From positions 8,694,389 through 8,758,388 of the forward strand of contig OX457028.1 in NCBI GenBank assembly GCA_949752745.1: a stretch of DNA of 64,000 nucleotides, in the 5' to 3' direction. Shown piece after piece: positions 12,401 through 22,554 of this stretch (its first letter is position 1; every line of letters starts with the position of its first letter). Under the pieces are notes generated by a model, which had not been told where the DNA came from, did no database searches, and saw only the letters and a program-made list of their open reading frames with translations. Made by a program: the position numbers and the translations under genes. The DNA comes from Protula sp. h YS-2021 (taxonomy: Eukaryota; Annelida; Polychaeta; Sabellida; Serpulidae).

Positions 12401-15400
12401 ACATGTAACTCTCTGAAATATGATTTAACAGGCAAATTCGATGTAACCACGCAAAAACTTGTATTACCTATACATATTTAATTAGGTAGTTGTGCCAACA
12501 TTTCCAATGCTGCTCCAGTGACATCTGAAGACAGAAGCAGTGAATCTGATATTTTAGAAGATAGCGGAACTACTTCTTCTCCTGCAGCAATATTATCTCC
12601 TGACAGAAACGGTTCATTTGAGAGATCAGAACAAAGCGAGAATGTTATAACAAAAGGTATGAATTGTAGGCAAACAGTATTTAGGTATTATAAAAATGTT
12701 GTAAATACATGGCGTATATTGTGAGTAGTAGGAATTTTTAATAAAGAAAGTACACTTATAAATATGCTCAGCAAGTGTAAAGGAAGGTAAGTATAATTTT
12801 AATTAAATTTTATTGGGTGAAGCGAATGTAGTGGTAGGAAACACAGTTGAGGTTTCCTTATGGATCTAAAGCATATTAAAAGCAAGGTTTTTTACAAAGC
12901 CAATGAACAAACTTGATACATGGTTTTCTTATGTTATGTCGTCCAGATAGCGCTCTTTTATTATTCTTTAGTGAAATATATCGAATATTAGTTACACCTA
13001 TTGTTTCGTAATCCAGTTCTGATCAGACCATAATGGCTTGTAACACACAAATAAGCCTTTAAGTGTTTTCTTTGATTTAGTCGGTGTTTCCAAGTAGTAA
13101 CTTGCGTTTATATTGAAGATGATTTTGAGACCTTTTCCTCTGACCATATTCCTGAAATATCTCAAATCAGATATGGAGCGTTTCAGTGCTCACTACAAAG
13201 AACAACAGTATCTTAATAAAAGCACACAATGTGACTAGAATGGCCACTTAGAAAAGAAACTAAGCAATAAATCTGATACTTTAGAAGATAACGGAACTGC
13301 TTCTTCTGCTGCAGCAATAGTATCTCCTGACAGAGATCTGAGCAAAACGAGAATATTATAACAAAAGATATGAATTGTAGGGAACATTATTTAAACGCTA
13401 CGCATGTAGCATGCAAGAATGAATACTTATTTAAGATCATACACTTGTCTATAGGTTTTCAAGTGATAAGGGGAAATAAATTATTGTACATTTATGTCGC
13501 AGGTAATGCTGCGGCACCTGGACCTGAACTGGATTCTGGAACATCTCAAGACACAAGCTGTTCGTCTGAGTGTTCAACACTAAATGAGATTCAACTGAAA
13601 CAAGGTATTAAGTATATACAAAAATGTTTAAAATATATAACTCTAATTTTGAGTAGTATGAATTTTTAAGGACGATTATATACTGTAAATATGCTAAGCA
13701 AGTGTAAAAGAAGATAAGTAAAATTTTAATTAAATTTTATTTTGTGAAAGTAGTGGTGGGAAACATAGTTTAGGTTTCCTTATCGATTTAATATATATTA
13801 GAAACAACAATGTTTCAAAATCAATAAACAAACATGCATGGATGCATGGATTTCTTATGTTAAGTCGTCCAGATATCGTTTGTTTGTTATTCCTTAGTGA
13901 AATATATCGAATATTGGTCACACTCACAGTTTCCTACTCCAGTTCTGACCAGGCCATAATGGTCTGTAACACACAAATAAGTCTATAAGTTTTCTTTGAT
14001 TTAGTCGGTGTCTCCAAGCAGGAACTTCCGTTTAAACTTTAGATGATTATGAGAACTTTAGCTCTCAATCTACCCCTGTGTTGTGGCAAAATAAATGTGG
14101 AGCGTTTGGCAGTTCAGTAAAAAGAACAGCATAACATAAAACACAATGTGTTGAGTATGACTACTTAAGACTGCTGTTGTGAAAATTACAAAACGATCTT
14201 TAGTCTTAAAACGAAAAGGTTGTAACAGAAGGTATAAAATGTAGGCCATAGTGTCTAAATGGGAATGATAGAAAGAAAGTTTCAAAGCACGATTTATAAT
14301 ATGAGTTAACAAAATCGCTGGTTAATTTTGATATGATATATTTTCAAATGATCTTACGATATCATCTTACGATATGTAAAGACAGACAAAGATGACTGAA
14401 GGTAGGAAATGTAGACAACGGTAGCAAAACATAAGGCATATAATATATTTTCATACATGATATATTTTCATATGGTCTTACATATGATACGATGCGTGAA
14501 GAGAGACAAAGATCACTGAATGTAGGATATGAAGACAACAGTGACTAAATATAAGGCGCATAATATTACGAGTATTATTAGTATTATATAAGAGGTCAAC
14601 CAAAGGAACTGTTATAACAGAAGGGAAAAAAGCAGGCGGCAATGTTCAAATCTATGGATTGCTATTTTCACATGTCCATCTATTCGTCTGTCTGTCCGCT
14701 TTTGTCCACCTCGTGTCCGAGCTATATCTCCAAAAGCAATGGTCGCATAGCGTTTTCCTTTAGCACACGGCTAGAAAGTATATTGAAGGTGTGCCATGTC
14801 GTATTATGTTTGAAATCTGCCAAAAAAAGTAAAAAATACGACGTTTCAAAATAGCTCTTTTTCAGAAAATTTGTTTGAAATTTGTTTTGTCTATACGAGT
14901 TCTCCAAAATATTCAATCTACCGTTCTGAAATTGTTGCAGTGAAAATATAGATATTGTAGATCGAATTATGTTTGAAATCAGCGAAAAATTGTCAAAAAT
15001 ACGACTTGTCAAAAATGTATATTCTTATGGAAACTATTCAATCCAGCGTTCTGAAATTTTATACAGTATAAATATATCAATTACAGATGTGCAGCTGAGT
15101 ATTATTTGCGAAATCGACTAAAAATAAAAATACTTCTCAAATTATGCATTTTTTTGTGTAAACCTGTTTGCACGGAAATAGATTTTGTCAAGATGCATTC
15201 GCCGAAACTATTCAATCTAGCGTTCTGAATTTTTTGCAGTAAAGTTATATATTGTAGATGTGCAAATTTGTCTTATTTTTTAATTTAAACGGATTTGAAG
15301 AGGTAGTAATCCCCTAAAAGGGGAGCCGTATCTTTCAGTTAGTTATCACCTAGTATGAATCCTGGTTAAGGTGTGTTTGGGGAAGCATTTAATTATGCAG

Positions 15401-17188
15401 CTACATTATTTTCTGGGTAAACTGAGAATCTTAGACCTGACTGTTATTGATCTTTCAGTTTCTGATCACCCTCTCCTCAGTAAGGGCAGGATACAGTTAT
15501 TACATTGTCCGTCTGTCCACCCGCATGTCCACGCTGCATCCCCAAATATAGATAGGATTGTTTTGAAATTTCGCACACGGAAAGAGAGCACATTGAAGGT
15601 GTGCAGTGTCGTATTTTTTTAATTTATCAAAATGACAATATTTTTCGGTTATTTCAACATCGTGTCCAGGCTAGGTCTCCAAAACTATTGCATTTCAGAT
15701 ACGAACAGAGCACAAATGGAAGTTGTGCAAATTCTTTTTTTTCGAATCATGAAAAATTGTAATTTCTCTGATTTCTTCAAAACTTTACACACGAATAACA
15801 CAGATACTGATAATTGCCACAGTGTATTATTGTTGAATAAAATATTAGCCTTTGTCGAAATTTAAAAAATGCAAACCTGTTAAAATTGTGAAAAACGTAA
15901 TGAAAGTGGCAGTAATACTAAACCAGTTTTGACACCTATATCATAGGCAATCCATGTTACACAGGGGATCGTGTCTCTCTGAGGTTCTAGTTACATTTTT
16001 GATATCTCTAAATGTATTCTTGATCTCATAAAAATCTTAAAAATTAAATTTTGATTTCAAAATATCAGCGTATTTTTTTCATCTAAAATTAGGAGCAAAC
16101 ATCTATGAATGAAATAATTACTGGCTCCTGCATACGGAATATTTCTTTTAATTTTTGCTGCAAAAAAGAAGCTACTGTTGAGCTCAAAATTGTGCTGTTG
16201 TTATTGAGACCAATCTTCCAGTTCCAAAATTTAATTGACGATTTATAAAATTTTATACAAATGTATGCCTTCCTCAAGATTTTTAAGTTTGCATAATTGA
16301 TTTTTCTTTCTCAACGGAATAATTGATAGCAAAATATAAAGTGATGAGATCTATATTGATTTATTGATGTTTAATTATATTTTGATACATTATAATTAAA
16401 TGCTAATATGCTATTCCATGCCAATTTCACAGGTGTAGATTAGCAGCATGAACATTGGCAGAGCATAATGCCCTTGCCTATAGGCTTACTAGATGATAAA
16501 GGAATAAAATGCTTACGTTTTAAAACTATCTGACTGAAACGTCGGCAACGATGACACAGTGCCCATTTCTTTCGTTGAAAGTACACAATACATAGGGTTC
16601 GAAAATTACGATTTCTTCTATGAATTTACAACATCGTTGTATAGTGTTTTTATGGTGTACATATTGTTAAAAGTTCAGTTATTAATGCTATTTGTTACTG
16701 CAACTTCGATGCTATAATTTAGCCCCTGACTGGAAAATGAACAAAACTGCTCTGCATCTAAAGGCTTGCACTATAAATGTTGTATATAAAATCACGATTT
16801 CTCATACGGATGCACAAACTTGATGTACAGTTTCTCAATGTTAAGTCATTCAGAAGTTTATTTATAATATTATTTTTTACTGCAATGTGGAATACGCTTT
16901 CGCCATGTCAAGTGTTCGGTAATCAGAACTGCCCCGTCTGTAATATGCAGGTACCTATCCGCGAATTTTATGTGATGAAGTCGATGTCTCCAAACACGAA
17001 CTTGCCTTACTGTTGCTTTTATACTACAGGTGATTCTCAGACATTTACCTCTAACCCTGGAGCGTCTCAGGACACGATCAGTGTGTTTGATAGCTTAACG
17101 GATGCAAATATTACAGAAGGTATGTGGCATCAGTGTCGAAACAGAAACTTGTGTTACCCTTACGTTTATATGGAAGGTAACACTATAA

Positions 17189-17252
<64 letters not shown>

Positions 17253-20200
17253 AAAGAGAGAGAGAGAATGAGAGAGAATTTCTGGATATAAACGGTTTTT
17301 GTACCCTTTACTTCAGATAGATAACAGAAGGTATAAATGCCGAAAATAGGTTTTAAATAATTTAAAGATATGATATGAATTACATGAACACTCGTGTGAT
17401 TCAACAACTAAAGAATAAAATGAGTATTTAAGAATTTAATTGAAATGTTACTGAATGTACGGAGAGCAAAGAACGCCAGTCTAATTTTAAAAAAGTATAG
17501 CTAAAGTATTTACACACTTTCCTTTTTTGCTTTATGTATTGAATTTCTACAAAATCTAGCATTTTCCAAATAACATTTATTTTAGTCTTGTGTTATAAGC
17601 TTTTAGTGGCTTTTCAGTTTTTGATGTGAAACAATTATTCCCTGCAGCTGGTGCTACAGGATGTGAAGGGTTTTTTATCAGTCCACTTCCTCCTGTTGTT
17701 TTATTATTATGTATCTTTTAATGAAAACCCAAAAATACTGACGAAGAAGTTTAAAAAACTCAACAGACAAAAACAACAGGAATTCATATATCAAATCATT
17801 TACTTGATGCAATAAACTGCTTACATAATGACCTATTTTAACCGAATTTATGGATACATTATAAAAAATAACTTATTCTCAGCTGAGTATATGAATCAGC
17901 ATATACAATAATCTACTTTCAACTTAGTTTATGAATAGAGTATATGCAGTAACCTACTTTTAGATGCATTCATCATACATTATATAGAATAATCTATTTT
18001 CCAGCTGAGTTTATGAGCAAGATACGTGAGCTCTTAGGGTATCCTGTCGTGCTTGACCTCATACAAGGGAACCCTCGTTCCGTGAAGCGTATCTGTAACA
18101 TTATGCTCCTCGCCTTCAGTCTCTTTAAAGATGGAACTCTGACTGAACCCACGGCTTTCAGGATCTTATTGATTGTTCTGCTCGTAGAACAGTGGCCTTT
18201 CAGGTTCGGATGTAGGCTTTCATATAAACAAGCAGTATAAATTCCAAATTTTTAAGTATTTATGCTAACTGAACCGTTAGGAAGTCTTTAAACAATCTTC
18301 TATTTTAGTAATATGTAACTTGAAAAATTTTGTAATTTGATGATATAGAATTTGTGTAATATCTTATACATACATACATAGCTCAGAGTAGGCAATTTCT
18401 GTTGTTTAATATTATGCTTTAATCAATTTTAGAAATTTGCAATTGGCATGTTATAGAAGTTTGATTATTAAGTTATTGAAAACAGACAATATAAATATTT
18501 TATTAGTCTACTGTTTCACAGATAAAATGCTTTAATTTTACTTGCAAATGCTACTTTTGAATGCATAATAAATTGCATACCACATTTGAAAGTAAGCAAA
18601 AAATTCTGGAACAAAATTTGTGAGATTATTGTGTTTGTCTCTATTGCCTGACAAATTGTGTACGTATGTACTTATTCTGTCTACCCGTTATCTGATTGTC
18701 ATTACAAGAGAATATCAGACAAATTGCACCTTGTGCTTCGATTGTTTCTATTTTCAGAACAAGTTTTTTACTTCAATATTATCAGAATCACGTACAGCGC
18801 TCGTGTGAACAAACTCAACTTGATAGTCGATATAGAAAGCTTTACGGAGTAGATATTATAGCTTATAAAGAAAGCACAGACCTCGACCACACCGAATTAA
18901 TTTCAATCTGGCAAAAAGAAAAATACTGCATTCGCGATGTAAGTTCCAGCAGGCGTGTGGCAGAAATTAAACTTGGTCAATATAAGTCTCAAGAAACAAA
19001 AGTGAAATATCAGTGAAAAATATATGTTTGTCGTTAAACAGGAATTAAAATCAATCGCATTCTTTAAAAACTGAAATTAGCTGTATCTAGGTATTTGTTC
19101 TTGAATGGTGTAAATAAAGAATATTATTCGGAAAATGAGTAAAAATATTATAAAAAAACATATTCTAACTAAAGCTGTTGAAAGTAAAGAATGTTTCAAT
19201 TCACGAACATTACAAACAGTAAATACTGTAGGTAAAGAAGTTTATATGTCAAGAATATCCCTTTTCTGAAATGCAATATTTCTACTACCAAATATTTATG
19301 TTTTATCGCATTACCTGTGTGAGATATTTTCTTGGTTTGCTACAGGTTGAAAGCTGGAAGAAATTTTTGTCATACGACTGGGATCCAGAATTATTCCAGA
19401 AATTCATCTTTATATTCAGATTAAAATTTAAAGATTTGAACGAAAACATTAAGTATGCAGTCAATCACGACGCAAATATAGAGTCCATTGTGGAGCAAGG
19501 ACTTGCTGAACTGTATGATAGACAGAAGAGCGAAAATCAAGTAAGCTACAAGGAAATTCATACCAGTGAGTACTTGAGGTTTTTAAACGTATTTTCTAGG
19601 TGTTTAAGTCACAAAATTACCCTAAACGGAAACAATCTCGGGACTCGGGACAGGCATTATTTAACTTGATAGAGAAAAATACATTTTATACTTTGTCTAG
19701 AGTTGTTACTGTTTTGCTTTGCTACTAATTTCAGCAAAACAGATAAAACGAAGGGCTTGTACTTTAAAAAGTTCACGTCAAAATCTTTAGTTAATTTAGT
19801 TTCTAGTTGTCACAGTTTGGCAATAAATTTCTTTCTTTCTCTCTTTCTTTCTTTTCTTTCTTTGTTTTTTTTACTTCTTTCTTGCTTTTTTTTCTTTCTC
19901 TTTTTATTGTATTTTCATTAGCTCTAATTTCTGCAGAAGCAGGAGCCATTTCAGTCGTTGAAAGTGTTTGCATATCTGCGTACGCAAACGCTTTTAATTT
20001 GAAAAATCCATCTCCTAGGTTTTCAGTCTGAATGTCTTGAAATTTTATAAAAATTTACGGATATCAGTAGCAACCTGGCTATTACTTTTTTAACAATTCC
20101 GTCAAAAACTTGCGAAATATAGGCAAACACCCAAAAACAATTTCTAAGAATTTCGAATTACTAAAGTGGATATTCGTTCCTACTTTGCTATTTTTTGTAA

Positions 20201-21112
20201 TTCGTTAAAAATTGTAGAAAATGTTGGTGAAAAATTGTTTCAGTAAAATCTTAACTAACACCAGAGAAATGGCCTTACTCTCTTGAAATTTTAGTTAAAA
20301 ACAGTGACCATTGTAATCTGGTTATTAATCTTTTCGGTAATTCAAAAACAATTACGGAAGTATTATAGAAAAAACAATTCTTACTAGGATCCTAACTAAT
20401 GCTGAACTCCTCCCAGCTTTTTAATAAAATTGGGTTTCTTACTAAAATCTTAGGGATATAATCTTACCGTCTTCAAATTATGAATGAGAGAAGAGGTATC
20501 TACGTGGTTGTTACTTTTTTGTGATTAGCAAAAAAATTGGAGGAAATATAAAGGATTTGTATTAACAGTTGAACTGATGCCAGGCACAGAGACTTATTGT
20601 TGTGAAAATATGGTTGAAGGCCATACTTTCTTGCTTTTTTCTTTCTCTTTTTATTGTATTTTCACTGACATCAGTATTCGAGAGATAGGACATTGTTCAT
20701 GGAAAATCTTGTTTATATTATCTGTAAATAGATACTTTTTATAAGGACTATCAGATTGTAAAGTTGTAAGCATTTTCTTTACAGTATTGCAATTGCTCTA
20801 CTGTTAATGTTGTCTTAATTGCCATTCACAACAAATATTGAAAGACCATACAACTGAATAATACGTTTTGCTCCTTTAGTGAAATCGCACATTATTTCTC
20901 GCTGGTGCAAAGATTATGGTCTCGACGACAATTTAGTCGCCATTCTACAAGCAGACGAGATTGAAGTGAAGGATCTACAGGAGTTCAAGAAAGAAGACTT
21001 TAGGAAGCTGAACAGAGGAGAAGGATTAAATGAAGAAATGGAAAAACAGTTGTTGAATGCCGTTCAAGGATCAAACTCTCAGAGCGTTTTCAAAGGCAAG
21101 CGCTTTGATTGA
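3188..21112 (+). CDS. KAP-family P-loop NTPase with SAM-like domains (spliced, 18-exon model)
   Basis: Model exons: 3188-3401, 4241-4332, 4550-4667, 4980-6023, 6273-6397, 6648-6916, 7369-7490, 8389-9669, 10664-10765, 11305-11475, 11611-11712, 12486-12656, 13503-13604, 17030-17119, 18005-18203, 18758-18938, 19346-19565, 20880-21112. All junctions are GT-AG, phases agree, and the total is 4,836 nt (1,611 aa plus stop). What is seen: Walker A (APWGSGKS), four hydrophobic segments, the KAP signature FNAWEY, Walker B (ITIDDLDRC), and the C-terminal KAP elements NPRSVKRICNIM and EQWPFR. KAP NTPases such as Kidins220/ARMS and PifA-like proteins are membrane-associated, with helices inserted in the P-loop fold. 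The SAM-like domains at both ends recall the SAM-like domain of Kidins220, but ankyrin repeats are not seen. The likely role is a membrane scaffold or signalling NTPase; this is inference. The start at 3188 follows an acceptor directly, so upstream coding exons cannot be excluded. Which of the small repeated exons are used in mRNA is unknown. Confidence 0.8.
4241..4332 (+). CDS. KAP gene exon: linker before the P-loop
   Basis: Acceptor ctatttttag, donor gaa|gtaagc. It converts phase 1 to phase 0, exactly what is needed between the SAM exon and the P-loop exon. It encodes about 31 residues ending TRDLLDRE, a typical lead-in to the first helix of a KAP domain. It was found by phase reasoning, since its ORF is short. 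Confidence 0.65.
4550..4667 (+). CDS. KAP gene exon: Walker A
   Basis: Acceptor cgttttcag, donor a|gtaaaa. The exon encodes RVAEKIAEVI followed by LGIFAPWGSGKSHFIDLI. The glycine-rich loop with GKS is an intact nucleotide-binding motif. The exon ends one base into a Lys codon that is completed by the next exon (aag), keeping the frame open. Confidence 0.85.
4980..6023 (+). CDS. KAP gene exon: membrane helices and FNAWEY signature
   Basis: Acceptor ttcttccag, donor gcag|gtgctg. About 348 aa. It holds a hydrophobic segment near the start (MIWTSVFFVISTIII), a second (FGLIGLLMIFCLTSC), a Cys-rich loop with two CCCC/CCC clusters, the KAP signature VDFNAWEYSGCDILWAG, then two more helices (MILLLVLCIFAV and YVAITTMIASLAVLL). 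Two helix pairs inserted in the P-loop fold are the hallmark of eukaryotic KAP proteins and anchor the NTPase to a membrane. The Cys clusters beside the helices are candidate palmitoylation sites (inference). Confidence 0.85.
6273..6397 (+). CDS. KAP gene exon: helical segment
   Basis: Acceptor cttttccag, donor gag|gtatta. Joined to the preceding exon it reads ACGSVSKKLIESTETLIKEI and onward to KIKEE: a charged, probably helical stretch between the fourth membrane helix and Walker B. Phases fit on both sides (1 in, 0 out). Confidence 0.7.
6648..6916 (+). CDS. KAP gene exon: Walker B
   Basis: Acceptor gttgtag, donor gg|gtaagt. The exon encodes RVLITIDDLDRCPPNRIMGV, an intact Walker B with the acidic DDLDRC typical of KAP and STAND-type NTPases, followed by VSILAVDPRIILGAIEKF, the next core strand and helix of the fold. 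Confidence 0.85.
7369..7490 (+). CDS. KAP gene exon: GYEYLRKIIHLPLCLP segment
   Basis: Acceptor tttttgcag, donor g|gtgcac, phase 2 in and 1 out. The spliced peptide VNGYEYLRKIIHLPLCLPN matches the conserved KAP stretch that follows the sensor strand. It ends in a charged helix (EETEEKTGNK) that leads into the repeat-rich insert. Confidence 0.8.
8160..8382. repeat. 18-bp intronic minisatellite
   Basis: About ten imperfect copies of a unit like ttgtaccatgcgttaatg stand directly upstream of the acceptor of the large repeat exon. Copies become more divergent toward the acceptor. Confidence 0.75.
8389..9669 (+). CDS. KAP gene exon: 22-copy Ser/Thr-rich coding minisatellite
   Basis: Acceptor tgctgtag, donor acag|gtataa, phase 1 in and out, 427 codons. 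It holds 22 tandem units of 18 or 19 residues of the form ASNPDTATSHERRTSSVA(A/L); only the first and last are strongly degenerate. All length changes are multiples of three. Nearly every unit has R-R-T-S, the consensus shape for PKA-like basophilic kinases. Higher-order blocks recur: for example the ANPDTA unit followed by a VALASNP unit appears early and again late, as expected from unequal crossing-over. The segment is predicted to be disordered and lies within the KAP fold, between the IIHLP element and the EQWPFR element. The unit has no stop in other frames either, so the reverse and +1 ORFs over it are by-products. Confidence 0.75.
10664..10765 (+). CDS. KAP gene small exon, type B (copy 0)
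   Basis: Acceptor tatgttgcag, donor agaag|gtatta, phase 1-1, 34 codons. The peptide runs GNLETSASEPIHATSEDKSG and ends NETKMKEG. It matches the type B exons at 11611 and 13503 in length, phase and closing motif. Ser/Thr-rich and acidic, probably disordered. Confidence 0.65.
10968..11050 (+). pseudogene. Decayed type C exon (copy 1)
   Basis: ttttgagacctttac and cagtgtgtttgatagttcag match the intact type C exon at 17030-17119, but in-frame stops are present and the acceptor is lost. Confidence 0.5.
11305..11475 (+). CDS. KAP gene small exon, type A (copy 1)
   Basis: Acceptor tataattag, donor aaaag|gtatga, phase 1-1, 57 codons. It encodes GKCANISNAASVTSEDRSSE and ends SEQSENVITKG. Rich in Ser, Asp and Glu, with CK2-like SxxE/D patterns, probably disordered. 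Nearly identical to the exon at 12486. Confidence 0.65.
11611..11712 (+). CDS. KAP gene small exon, type B (copy 1)
   Basis: Acceptor tatgccgcag, donor agaag|gtatta, phase 1-1, 34 codons. It encodes DSAATPGPELASGTSQDTSC and ends LNEIPLKEG. Close match to 13503-13604. Confidence 0.65.
12156..12250 (+). pseudogene. Decayed type C exon (copy 2)
   Basis: The acceptor ttgtag and the first 20 or so codons are preserved (DNFETFSSDHIPEMSQ), but a one-base shift before the GVFDS-like part leads to a stop, and no donor is found. Related to the intact exon at 17030. Confidence 0.5.
12486..12656 (+). CDS. KAP gene small exon, type A (copy 2)
   Basis: Acceptor ttaattag, donor aaaag|gtatga, phase 1-1, 57 codons, about 95% identical by eye to 11305-11475. 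The type B exon that should follow is missing: the intron sequence jumps from the aggcaaacagtattta segment straight to ggtattataaaaatg, an internal deletion of roughly 200 nt relative to copy 1. Confidence 0.65.
13119..13205 (+). pseudogene. Decayed type C exon (copy 3)
   Basis: gattttgagaccttttcctc and following bases match copy 2, but the acceptor AG is now tgaag and the 3' half has lost bases. Confidence 0.45.
13262..13370 (+). pseudogene. Decayed type A exon (copy 3)
   Basis: The sequence from aatctgatactttagaagat matches type A exons, but the 5' third and its acceptor are missing, a deletion near cctgacagagatctgagc shifts the frame, and the donor is changed from aaaaggtatg to aaaagatatg. 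It cannot be spliced as an A exon. Confidence 0.6.
13503..13604 (+). CDS. KAP gene small exon, type B (copy 3)
   Basis: Acceptor tatgtcgcag, donor acaag|gtatta, phase 1-1, 34 codons. It encodes GNAAAPGPELDSGTSQDTSC and ends LNEIQLKQG. It stays intact although its partner A exon just upstream has decayed. Confidence 0.65.
14043..14125 (+). pseudogene. Decayed type C exon (copy 4)
   Basis: atgattatgagaactttagc follows an acceptor-like ctttag and matches the other type C copies; frame and donor are lost. Confidence 0.4.
14327..14580. repeat. Two-copy tandem repeat, about 125 bp
   Basis: Two units share tgatatattttca, then a gatatg/gatacg segment, then gacaaagat.actgaa.gtagga and a.acataaggc.cata. 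The inner part resembles the 3' end of the small exons with its donor (gaagg-ta), so these may be older relics of the exon array. Confidence 0.55.
14660..15830. repeat. Dispersed repeat copies with internal tandem units
   Basis: Two related blocks (about 14660-14830 and 15500-15640) share tctgtcc...gtccac, then cacacgg..aga....attgaaggtgtgc..tgtcgtatt. Between them a unit like actattcaatctagcgttct with a following tgcagta.a tract repeats at about 14905, 15025 and 15203. No coding potential seen. Intron of the KAP gene. Confidence 0.5.
15850..17029. other. Intron, no exon recognised
   Basis: AT-rich intron sequence ahead of the intact type C exon. The last 200 bases (tcggtaatcagaactgcccc and the tcgatgtctccaaacacgaa tract) correspond to the sequence ahead of the decayed C copies, showing that the duplicated unit included this intron part. 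Confidence 0.5.
17030..17119 (+). CDS. KAP gene small exon, type C (intact)
   Basis: Acceptor atactacag, donor agaag|gtatgt, phase 1-1, 30 codons. It encodes GDSQTFTSNPGASQDTISVF and ends LTDANITEG. It is the only C copy with an open frame and both splice sites. Confidence 0.65.
17190..17276. repeat. (GA)n microsatellite
   Basis: About 30 uninterrupted GA dinucleotides followed by an imperfect GA-rich tail. Confidence 0.98.
18005..18203 (+). CDS. KAP gene exon: NPRSVKRICNIM and EQWPFR
   Basis: Acceptor tattttccag, donor ag|gttcgg, phase 1 in, 2 out. The peptide contains LIQGNPRSVKRICNIMLLAF and VLLVEQWPF. In KAP proteins the NPR..KR motif (basic residues near the nucleotide) and the EQWP(Y/F)R motif form the C-terminal lid part. 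Their presence after the long repeat insert shows that one KAP domain is split by it. Confidence 0.85.
18758..18938 (+). CDS. KAP gene exon: C-terminal helical part 1
   Basis: Acceptor ctattttcag, donor gat|gtaagt (consensus). The junction makes EQWPFR-TSFLLQYYQNH, which fits the family pattern EQWPYRTSW. It continues through KLYGVDIIAYKESTDLDHTE and ends KYCIRD. Confidence 0.8.
19346..19565 (+). CDS. KAP gene exon: C-terminal helical part 2
   Basis: Acceptor tttgctacag. It encodes WKKFLSYDWDPELFQKFIF, the KAP C-terminal element, and runs through VEQGLAELYDRQ. Two donors are possible: gtaagc after 19540 (phase 0) and gtgagt after 19565 (phase 1). The second fits the phase of the next SAM exon and is used here. 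Confidence 0.7.
19830..20665. repeat. Imperfect tandem repeats flanked by a duplicated pyrimidine tract
   Basis: The segment tttctttctctttttattgt with following attttca occurs near 19880-19918 and again near 20628-20665. Between them a loose unit of about 110-140 bp repeats four or five times, marked by gaaattttagt, a gtagcaacctggctatta-like segment and gtaattc.....aaattg. No coding role seen. Confidence 0.5.
20880..21112 (+). CDS. KAP gene exon: SAM-like domain 2, probable last exon
   Basis: Acceptor gctcctttag, phase 1 entry. The peptide runs SHIISRWCKDYGLDDNLVAI to KQLLNAVQGSNSQS and stops at TGA 21110-21112 with no good downstream donor. It aligns along its length with SAM-like exons 1 and 3. 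As the last exon it would place a SAM-like domain at the C-terminus, as in Kidins220. Confidence 0.7.
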
Positions 21113-21119
21113 TATTATA

Positions 21120-21180
21120 TCTATGTTATCAGTGCTATAGTATTATCAGCGTTATAGTGTTATCAGTGTTATAGTGCTCA
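21120..21180. repeat. 18-bp tandem repeat
   Basis: Three to four copies of a unit like gttatcagtgttatagt directly after the stop codon. Confidence 0.65.
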
Positions 21181-21246
21181 GTTCTACACAAAGAACAACC
21201 ACACAAAGCCAACATTTTGTAGTTACAGACAAATTGATTTGTGTCT

Positions 21247-21252
21247 AATAAA
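21247..21252 (+). promoter_or_regulatory. Candidate poly(A) signal AATAAA
   Basis: AATAAA lies about 135 nt after the stop at 21112, a usual distance for a 3' end. Such a hexamer is common by chance in AT-rich DNA. Confidence 0.35.
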
Positions 21253-21386
21253 TGATTAGTGATGTCAAGCGTAAATGTACAATCTGGAAAGTACCTTTAC
21301 AACTTTATATAATGGGGCCTCAATAGTTATCACTACCCATGTACAGATCGTACTGAATGTACTGCAAGTAACATTTTGTACCATTG

Positions 21387-21533
<147 letters not shown>

Positions 21534-22554
21534 ACAGATAAGTAGCCATAACTTTAGTCCTGTCAAATTAAGAATTGCAGTGTCTATGACAACACATATA
21601 GATTCAGTAGTAGTGGCACGGTAACAAAATAAATCGTGTATGCTTACCTGGTGGCTTCCCAATTCTTTAAAAAAATGCGTAATGTAACAAATTTTATATT
21701 AAAGACATCACTGTGATAGGCCATGTTGATTTTACGTAAACATTCACTGCAATATGGCGTTGAATTAGATTATATCAAGAATATAGTCTATTTTGCACTA
21801 AACTTTTTCACAAGAGGCGTTGTGGAACCACGGATAACGATAAACGGAGAGGTGAAACATATTTTGTTCTTGTGTTAGACGAAACATTACCATGTACAAT
21901 TTTCATATCAAATTGTAAAGGGGGTTAGTAGTTGTAATTGATAAATGTTTGTGTATTCCCGCCATCAAATTGCTCATTTACGACTCAACTCAAAGTTATG
22001 GCTATAAATCTGTGTTATTCTTGTTTGATACGGAAAAAGGACACTTAACTATCAACATTGTATATATTTCATTGTTTTATAGAACTATTTTGGGCAACGT
22101 TGGTTAGGTATGACGTTAACAACGGTGGATATAGTCGGTTTTTGTTTTTGTTAGCACCACTCAAGTAGCACCACTCATCATGTCATTTCATTTCATGTCA
22201 TTTCATGGAATAGAATATGCTCGGGGGAACCTGCGACGTCTGTCTTTTTAACAACGAAGACATAGTTACGAAAAAGACGTTGTATAAGCATAGCAATTTG
22301 GCCTTGACGATAAACAACTAACCGTAACTGCTGTTTCGGAATTTGTAGCTGCAAAGCAACGTTGCGTGTTTGGATGCAGCGAGAAAGCAACTGCAAATTT
22401 TACGAATGGTTTCAATTTAATCCATAGGTGTGGCGCTTTAAACAGACGTTGTATAGACAACTCTGTGTTTGCTTTGAGATGTCGAACGCATAAAGTACCA
22501 TTTTTACATTTTTGGTGTTCAGAGATATCGTTAATGGAATTTGTTATTATACAA

